Assembly (NCBI GenBank): GCA_030598905.1
Contig: JAUVPA010000006.1
Span: 1 to 16,636 of the forward strand
Source: Acidimicrobiia bacterium
Lineage (GTDB): Bacteria > Actinomycetota > Acidimicrobiia > Spongiisociales > UBA5794
Reading direction: 5' to 3'
Length of the DNA stretch: 16,636 nt
Shown: positions 13,884-16,636 of the stretch, piece after piece
Layout of the letters: each line of letters starts with the position of its first letter
Position numbering within the stretch: the stretch's first letter is position 1
Notes under the pieces: model-generated
The model's database searches: none
What the model was told of the DNA's origin: nothing
Seen by the model: only the letters and a program-made list of their open reading frames with translations
Program-made: the position numbers and the translations under genes

Positions 13884-14296
13884 CTCACCTCGAGGATGGT
13901 CTTGCCAATCTGCACCGTGTCGCCTTTTGCCACAGAGACCGGTGCGCCGACGCGTCGGCCGTTGACGTAGGTGCCGTTGGTGCTACCTAGATCCTGGACG
14001 AGGACTTTGTCGTCTTGATACCCGACTCTGGCGTGGAATTCGGAAGCGTAAGGATCGTCGATGGTTACGTCTGCGTCGTCGGAACGGCCGATGGTGTGCC
14101 CACCGCCGCGAAGCTTGACGCGAGAAACAGTCGCACCGTCGCCTCTGACCACAACCATTTCGCTTGCCTTGCGCCGGGAGCGTGTGGAGGGGCCCGTGCC
14201 GAGGTGGGCGCGGACGGCGAGAGCCACCTGCCACAAGAACAAGAACAACAGGGCGAGGAAGAGGAGCTTGAGGATGTTGAGGAACAGCGCGGGCAT
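13880..14296 (-). CDS. fhaB: FhaB/FipA-like membrane-anchored FHA-domain protein
   Basis: This 138-residue protein has an N-terminal transmembrane helix (about 4-28, leucine-rich), a basic linker ('RSRRKASE') and a C-terminal FHA domain (about 60-137). FHA residues for phosphothreonine binding are visible: 'TIGRSDDADV' (Arg71), 'SEFHAR' (Ser85, His88) and 'DLGSTNGTYVNGRRV' (Asn107). In mycobacteria FhaB (FipA) is phosphorylated by PASTA kinases and links signalling to FtsZ/FtsQ and growth-pole synthesis. The size and order match. Its ATG is 3 bases after the fhaA stop; its stop overlaps pstP. Confidence 0.93.
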   Translation of the reverse strand: MPALFLNILKLLFLALLFLFLWQVALAVRAHLGTGPSTRSRRKASEMVVVRGDGATVSRVKLRGGGHTIGRSDDADVTIDDPYASEFHARVGYQDDKVLVQDLGSTNGTYVNGRRVGAPVSVAKGDTVQIGKTILEVR

Positions 14297-14299
14297 GGT

Positions 14300-14962
14300 T
14301 TATACGGTCCTGAATCCGAAGGGAAGACTCCCGATGACGATGCTGTCGCCGGGAACGATAGGAGTCGAAGAGCCCTCGAGGCGGGCTCCGTTGATGAACG
14401 TGCCATTCGACGATCCGAGGTCGGAGGCCTGGAAGCCTCCACCCGAGCGGACAATGAGAAGGTGCTGGCGGGACACCTCCGGGCTGGCAATCGTGATGTC
14501 ACAGTCGTACGCGCGGCCCACGGTGATGCGGTTGTCGACGAGGTGATAGGCGCCGGCGCCCTCGACCCCGATGAGCTGGCCCCACGGCTGAAGCAGGCCT
14601 ACCCGGGTGGTGCCATCACATTCGATGACACCTCGAGGTACCGAAGGGTCGGTCTTCACTTCAACGGTGATCTTCCCGTTGGTCCGCCATCCCCGTTCGG
14701 CGGCGGTGTAATCCGCCGCGACTGCCAGCTCGGCGGCGAGAGCTTCTCGATCGATCGATGGGTCGATGTCTTGGGGGCTCATGCTGACGATGATTACGTT
14801 GGGGATCTCGGGACCGGCGAAACCCTCCTTATCGAGGAACTCCAGCTGGCGCACCATCCGATCGGCGATATCGACGGGGTGCATGCGGCCGCGAAAGACG
14901 GCGGCGGTGGCACCTTCCACCAGCCGTTCCAGCCTCCGCTCGATTTCGCGGGCCAGGTGCAT
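14300..14962 (-). CDS. fhaA: FhaA-like protein: DUF3662 domain plus FHA domain
   Basis: This 220-residue protein has an N-terminal FhaA-type (DUF3662) domain, 'EIERRLERLVEGATAAVFRG' (6-25) through about 115, and a C-terminal FHA domain (about 135-220) with 'ITVGRAYDCDI' (Arg150), 'SRQHLLI' (His167) and 'DLGSSNGTFING' (Asn186). FhaA binds phosphorylated partners, including the pseudokinase domain of the lipid II flippase MviN/MurJ in mycobacteria. The protein is much shorter than mycobacterial FhaA (over 500 residues) because the disordered linker is only about 20 residues. A longer frame to GTG 15016 exists, but ATG 14962 begins the domain properly and has TATACA 6 bases before it. It is first in the fhaA-fhaB-pstP-rodA-pbpA operon. 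Confidence 0.9.
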   Translation of the reverse strand: MHLAREIERRLERLVEGATAAVFRGRMHPVDIADRMVRQLEFLDKEGFAGPEIPNVIIVSMSPQDIDPSIDREALAAELAVAADYTAAERGWRTNGKITVEVKTDPSVPRGVIECDGTTRVGLLQPWGQLIGVEGAGAYHLVDNRITVGRAYDCDITIASPEVSRQHLLIVRSGGGFQASDLGSSNGTFINGARLEGSSTPIVPGDSIVIGSLPFGFRTV

Positions 14963-14968
14963 GGGCTC

Positions 14969-14974
14969 TGTATA
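14969..14974 (-). promoter_or_regulatory. Candidate -10 element of the fhaA operon
   Basis: On the minus strand TATACA lies 6 bases before ATG 14962, placing the transcription start at the first codon. TTGAAA occurs 27 bases farther upstream, too far for a standard -35, so the assignment is tentative. It also supports ATG 14962 over GTG 15016. Confidence 0.35.
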
Positions 14975-15098
14975 CCCCCATTCGGTAGAAAACCCCTCGC
15001 GTTTCAAGGCTTGCACGCCCCGTAACGTTGGCGGTCGATTGGGACGGCCACGCCGAGCCGGTCACCGAGGCGCTCCCCACTGAGGGCGGAGAGGTCGG

Positions 15099-15107
15099 AA
15101 AGGAGGT
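15099..15107 (+). promoter_or_regulatory. Near-perfect Shine-Dalgarno sequence
   Basis: AAAGGAGGT is an almost complete anti-16S match, 6 bases before ATG 15114. It is the strongest ribosome-binding site in the window and is the main support for the short ORF that follows. Confidence 0.7.
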
Positions 15108-15113
15108 CTCCGT

Positions 15114-15275
15114 ATGAGCGCCCCCGCCGACTACCGCGGCTGGGAGTGCGGCACCTACCTCGAAGAGGAGCGCCCGCGACTCAACCCGCTCACTGGGGTC
15201 GTGCGAGGAGTCTGGGTTCGCTACCGAATCCTGGCCCAGGACCCCGAGCGATGGGTTCGCGTGGCGGCTGAGTGA
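15114..15275 (+). CDS. Small hypothetical protein, 53 residues
   Basis: The ORF starts at ATG 15114 behind AAAGGAGGT and ends at TGA 15273-15275. The product is soluble-looking and mixed in charge: 'MSAPADYRGWECGTYLEE', then 'NPLTGVVRGVWVRYRIL', then 'DPERWVRVAAE'. It has three tryptophans and one cysteine and no membrane segment. No family is recognised. Its ATG overlaps (ATGA) the stop of an upstream 29-codon frame starting at TTG 15028, which may be a leader ORF or chance. It diverges from fhaA and converges on the putative lipoprotein gene, with a 24-base gap. Gene layout and ribosome-binding site favour a real gene; the short length limits confidence. Confidence 0.5.
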   Translation: MSAPADYRGWECGTYLEEERPRLNPLTGVVRGVWVRYRILAQDPERWVRVAAE

Positions 15276-15299
15276 GAGGACTCCAAAGCCCGCAAGCAC

Positions 15300-15632
15300 C
15301 TAGCCACCGGGAACGAAATCCCCTAAGGGGATTGGTTCGCCGTCGAACGCATCGATGAGAGGGCGGTCGCCAAGCGGTTGAGATAGAACGATGACGGGAC
15401 CGCAATCGCCTTGCTGGGAGAGGGCGGTGTATTCGACCGTCACCGACTCGGCTTCCTCGACGATTGACTCCTCAACACTCCGAGCCTTGGGGCATACGTC
15501 GAGGTTGAGATGCCATGTGAGACCGTCTTCATCAATGGGCCATGCGTTAGTGACGTCAACCGGCTGCGCCCGCCCGCATGCCGAGCACGCCAACGCCATA
15601 CCGACAAGGGCAACAAGCCACCTGAAGGCCAT
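15300..15632 (-). CDS. Putative small secreted lipoprotein
   Basis: This 110-residue protein starts 'MAFRWLVALVGMALACSACG', a hydrophobic signal-like leader ending in cysteines at 16 and 19. A-L-A-C is a loose lipobox, so lipidation at Cys16 is plausible but not certain. The mature part is acidic and has two further cysteines (47 and 77) that could form a disulfide, and the segment 'LSQPLGDRPLIDAFDGEPI', which resembles the ends of many small exported actinobacterial proteins of unknown role. ATG 15632 was chosen over a start 13 codons upstream because it begins the signal peptide and TACTCT lies 6 bases before it. The gene stands alone: it converges with the 53-codon ORF and has only non-coding DNA upstream. 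Confidence 0.65.
   Translation of the reverse strand: MAFRWLVALVGMALACSACGRAQPVDVTNAWPIDEDGLTWHLNLDVCPKARSVEESIVEEAESVTVEYTALSQQGDCGPVIVLSQPLGDRPLIDAFDGEPIPLGDFVPGG
15317..15333. repeat. Short inverted repeat at the 3' end of the lipoprotein gene
   Basis: AATCCCC and GGGGATT form a 7-base perfect stem around TAA. It lies inside the last codons of the lipoprotein gene and about 40 bases after the stop of the 53-codon ORF, so it could help end + strand transcription. There is no T-tract after it. Confidence 0.4.
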
Positions 15633-15638
15633 CAGAGA

Positions 15639-15644
15639 AGAGTA
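15639..15644 (-). promoter_or_regulatory. Candidate -10 element for the lipoprotein gene
   Basis: On the minus strand TACTCT lies exactly 6 bases before ATG 15632, the spacing expected for a leaderless transcript. No Shine-Dalgarno sequence is present and no clear -35 is visible. Confidence 0.4.
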
Positions 15645-15694
15645 CCGACGAAGCCGTAGGCGAGACGCCAAACGAACGGCGGACGAGCGAAGAG

Positions 15695-15712
15695 GGGCCC
15701 CCAGAGGGGCCC
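15695..15712. repeat. G/C-only hairpin
   Basis: A 7-base perfect stem (15695-15701 with 15706-15712) made only of G and C closes a 4-base loop. No T-run follows on either side, so a terminator role is uncertain. Confidence 0.45.
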
Positions 15713-15749
15713 GATTCCGTGAGATGTCATGAGCCCGACAGCGGACGAT

Positions 15750-15779
15750 GAGAGGGGTTCCCGAAAGGGGGTCTTTCTC
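15750..15779 (+). other. 13-pair RNA hairpin with GAAA tetraloop
   Basis: GAGAGGGGTTCCC pairs with GGGGGTCTTTCTC across a GAAA loop, giving 13 consecutive pairs of which five are G-U wobbles. The wobbles would become A-C mismatches in a minus strand transcript, so the structure makes sense only in RNA read from the + strand. The sequence after it (AGATTTGTTTG) is T-rich but not a clean T-run. Confidence 0.5.
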
Positions 15780-16101
15780 AGATTTGTTTGAGCGGATTCG
15801 GAAACTCGCCGTTGACCAGCGGCTTCGCGGCGACTTTCAGGGGCGAAGGAGGAAGTCGGCGCCTCTCCAGAACTAAGAACAAGGGGAAGCAGAGGAAGAG
15901 ACTTATCAAGCCCAACGAGCCCCGGAGGGAAGAGACGTTGAACCGCAGACAGCGATACCGAGCCCGGCACCCTGAAAGAGTCACATTCGGTCGGGCTCCA
16001 ATCGGCCATTGCGCACGCATGATCTCATCCGGGTCGAAAGAGTGATCGGATACGCGGCCCAGCCGAGAAAGCCCGCCCCAAGGACCACTTCGGGGAGGAG
16101 T

Positions 16102-16142
16102 GCCAACTACGCATTTCCGGGGGGCGCGTATTGGCTTCTTTC
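16102..16142 (+). terminator. Bulged 10-pair stem-loop with T-rich tail, terminator-like
   Basis: GCCAA-C-TACGC pairs with GCGTA-TTGGC, ten pairs with one bulged C, around a 13-base loop; TTCTTTCC follows immediately on the + strand. This fits an intrinsic terminator for a + strand transcript coming from the 15.75-16.1 kb region, although no gene there is certain. Read on the minus strand, the loop contains six consecutive C. Confidence 0.45.
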
Positions 16143-16352
16143 CGTCGGGTCCAAGAGGCGGGCGAATCGTTGATCTTAGCGGTCAACGTATATCTCTCCG
16201 CTTAGGGTCTTCGGCCCTAGCTCCCGCCGTCACACGGCCAACGGAGTAAGCCAGACGGCACCGCCCGAGGGCCGTGAGGGAATCGTCGTACAAGCCGTTC
16301 TCCCGTCGCCGGAGGCCGATACGCCCAATGGACCCGGCGCTGCGAAAAGCTC

Positions 16353-16636
16353 ATGAGTCGTGAGACACTTGTCGAGAAGCTCGCCACCATCGACGCCCGC
16401 ATCGAAGGACTGGAGACGCCATCGAGCAGGCTGGGGCGGCCGAGGAGGCCCTGGCTTGTTTCGACCTCACGGTCGAGAAGCTCCTCGCTGAGGCAGCCGA
16501 GGGCGTTATCGCCGACAGCGGCCGGGACCCAGCGGCGGATGAGATGAACCTCGGCGAGGAGGTCTCCCGAGTCCTCGACTCGAAGCCTGACCGCTTCGGA
16601 CGCTCGCCGCTTCTGCACCCCGAGGCCATCGAGGAG
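16353..16636 (+). pseudogene. Partial helical protein gene with apparent -1 frame change, cut by the window edge
   Basis: ATG 16353 gives 'MSRETLVEKLATIDARIEGL', a good amphipathic helix, but this frame then becomes an arginine/serine-rich shadow. From about 16415 the other frame (codon starts at 16415, 16418 and so on) reads 'DAIEQAGAAEEALACFDL', 'TVEKLLAEAAEGVI', 'MNLGEEVSRVLDSKPDRF' and continues open to the window end. That second frame has no ATG, GTG or TTG between its last stop (TGA 16361) and 16421. A one-base deletion, a sequencing error or a real frameshift between about 16400 and 16420 would join the two parts. The next in-frame ATG in the second frame is near 16546. No family is recognised. 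Confidence 0.4.

Larger units (their letters stand above)
15683..16352. other. About 670 bases without a convincing gene, rich in stem-loops
   Basis: No frame here has both a good start and gene-like composition. The open frames seen (for example 15788-16045 on + and 15778-16020 on -) lack ribosome-binding sites or have atypical third-position use. Instead there are stem-loops at 15695-15712, 15750-15779, 16102-16135, 16168-16188, 16203-16219, 16226-16238 and 16255-16275. The stretch could hold a structured RNA, regulatory sites or decayed mobile DNA; none of these is proven. Confidence 0.5.

Noticed and set aside
15778..16020. 80-codon minus-strand frame with a hydrophobic stretch
   Set aside because: It has an ATG and a helix-like segment, but no ribosome-binding site, atypical third-position use, and its stop falls in the GAAA hairpin. 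A chance frame is more likely, though not excluded.
15788..16045. 85-codon + strand frame rich in Lys/Arg
   Set aside because: It starts at TTG without a Shine-Dalgarno sequence and has low-complexity basic composition; no domain is recognised.
16085..16142. Full 6C RNA on the minus strand
   Set aside because: Only one loop contains six C. The second C-rich hairpin and the terminal T-run expected for that RNA family were not found nearby.
15017..16636. tRNA, tmRNA, RNase P or SRP RNA genes, CRISPR array, group II intron
   Set aside because: No T-loop consensus, no tmRNA, RNase P or SRP core motifs, no regularly spaced repeats and no domain V-like hairpin could be found by eye on either strand.

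Overview
The window looks like chromosomal DNA of a high-G+C actinobacterium, most likely from a deep branch such as Acidimicrobiia. This is inferred from gene content: a CrgA septation protein, a class E sortase, and the actinobacterial FHA/PP2C/SEDS/PBP/PASTA-kinase cell-wall island with a trpG-type gene nearby. No rRNA, tRNA or CRISPR array was found.

Left part (1-2687, + strand): the 3' end of a CocE/NonD-type hydrolase, a periplasmic-binding-protein-like protein without a signal peptide, a thiolase, and a translationally coupled 77-residue membrane protein with a short zinc-binding-like cysteine motif. Next, crgA (-) diverges from a tightly overlapped + strand chain: class E sortase, a 49-residue one-helix membrane protein, and a glutamine amidotransferase (trpG/pabA). 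That chain ends in a compound inverted repeat that also closes the convergent mutY gene.

Centre and right (4639-14962): mutY and pknB (five PASTA domains) form a - strand pair with a 4-base overlap. A SERCA-like Ca2+ P-type ATPase lies on the + strand. Then comes the - strand operon fhaA-fhaB-pstP-rodA-pbpA, with ATGA overlaps at three junctions. In the well-known mycobacterial arrangement the kinase genes directly follow pbpA. Here the ATPase gene sits between pbpA and pknB, no pknA is present, and mutY separates pknB from trpG. Together these genes form a regulatory circuit for peptidoglycan synthesis: kinase, phosphatase and two FHA phosphopeptide readers acting on a RodA/PBP elongation synthase, next to division (CrgA) and surface-anchoring (sortase) functions.

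Right end (15017-16636): a 53-codon ORF with a near-perfect Shine-Dalgarno sequence, a small putative lipoprotein gene, about 700 bases without a convincing gene but with several strong stem-loops, and a partial ORF whose coherent reading needs a change of frame. This end is the least explained part of the window. Several genes have a -10-like hexamer 6-10 bases before the start codon, suggesting leaderless or near-leaderless transcripts.
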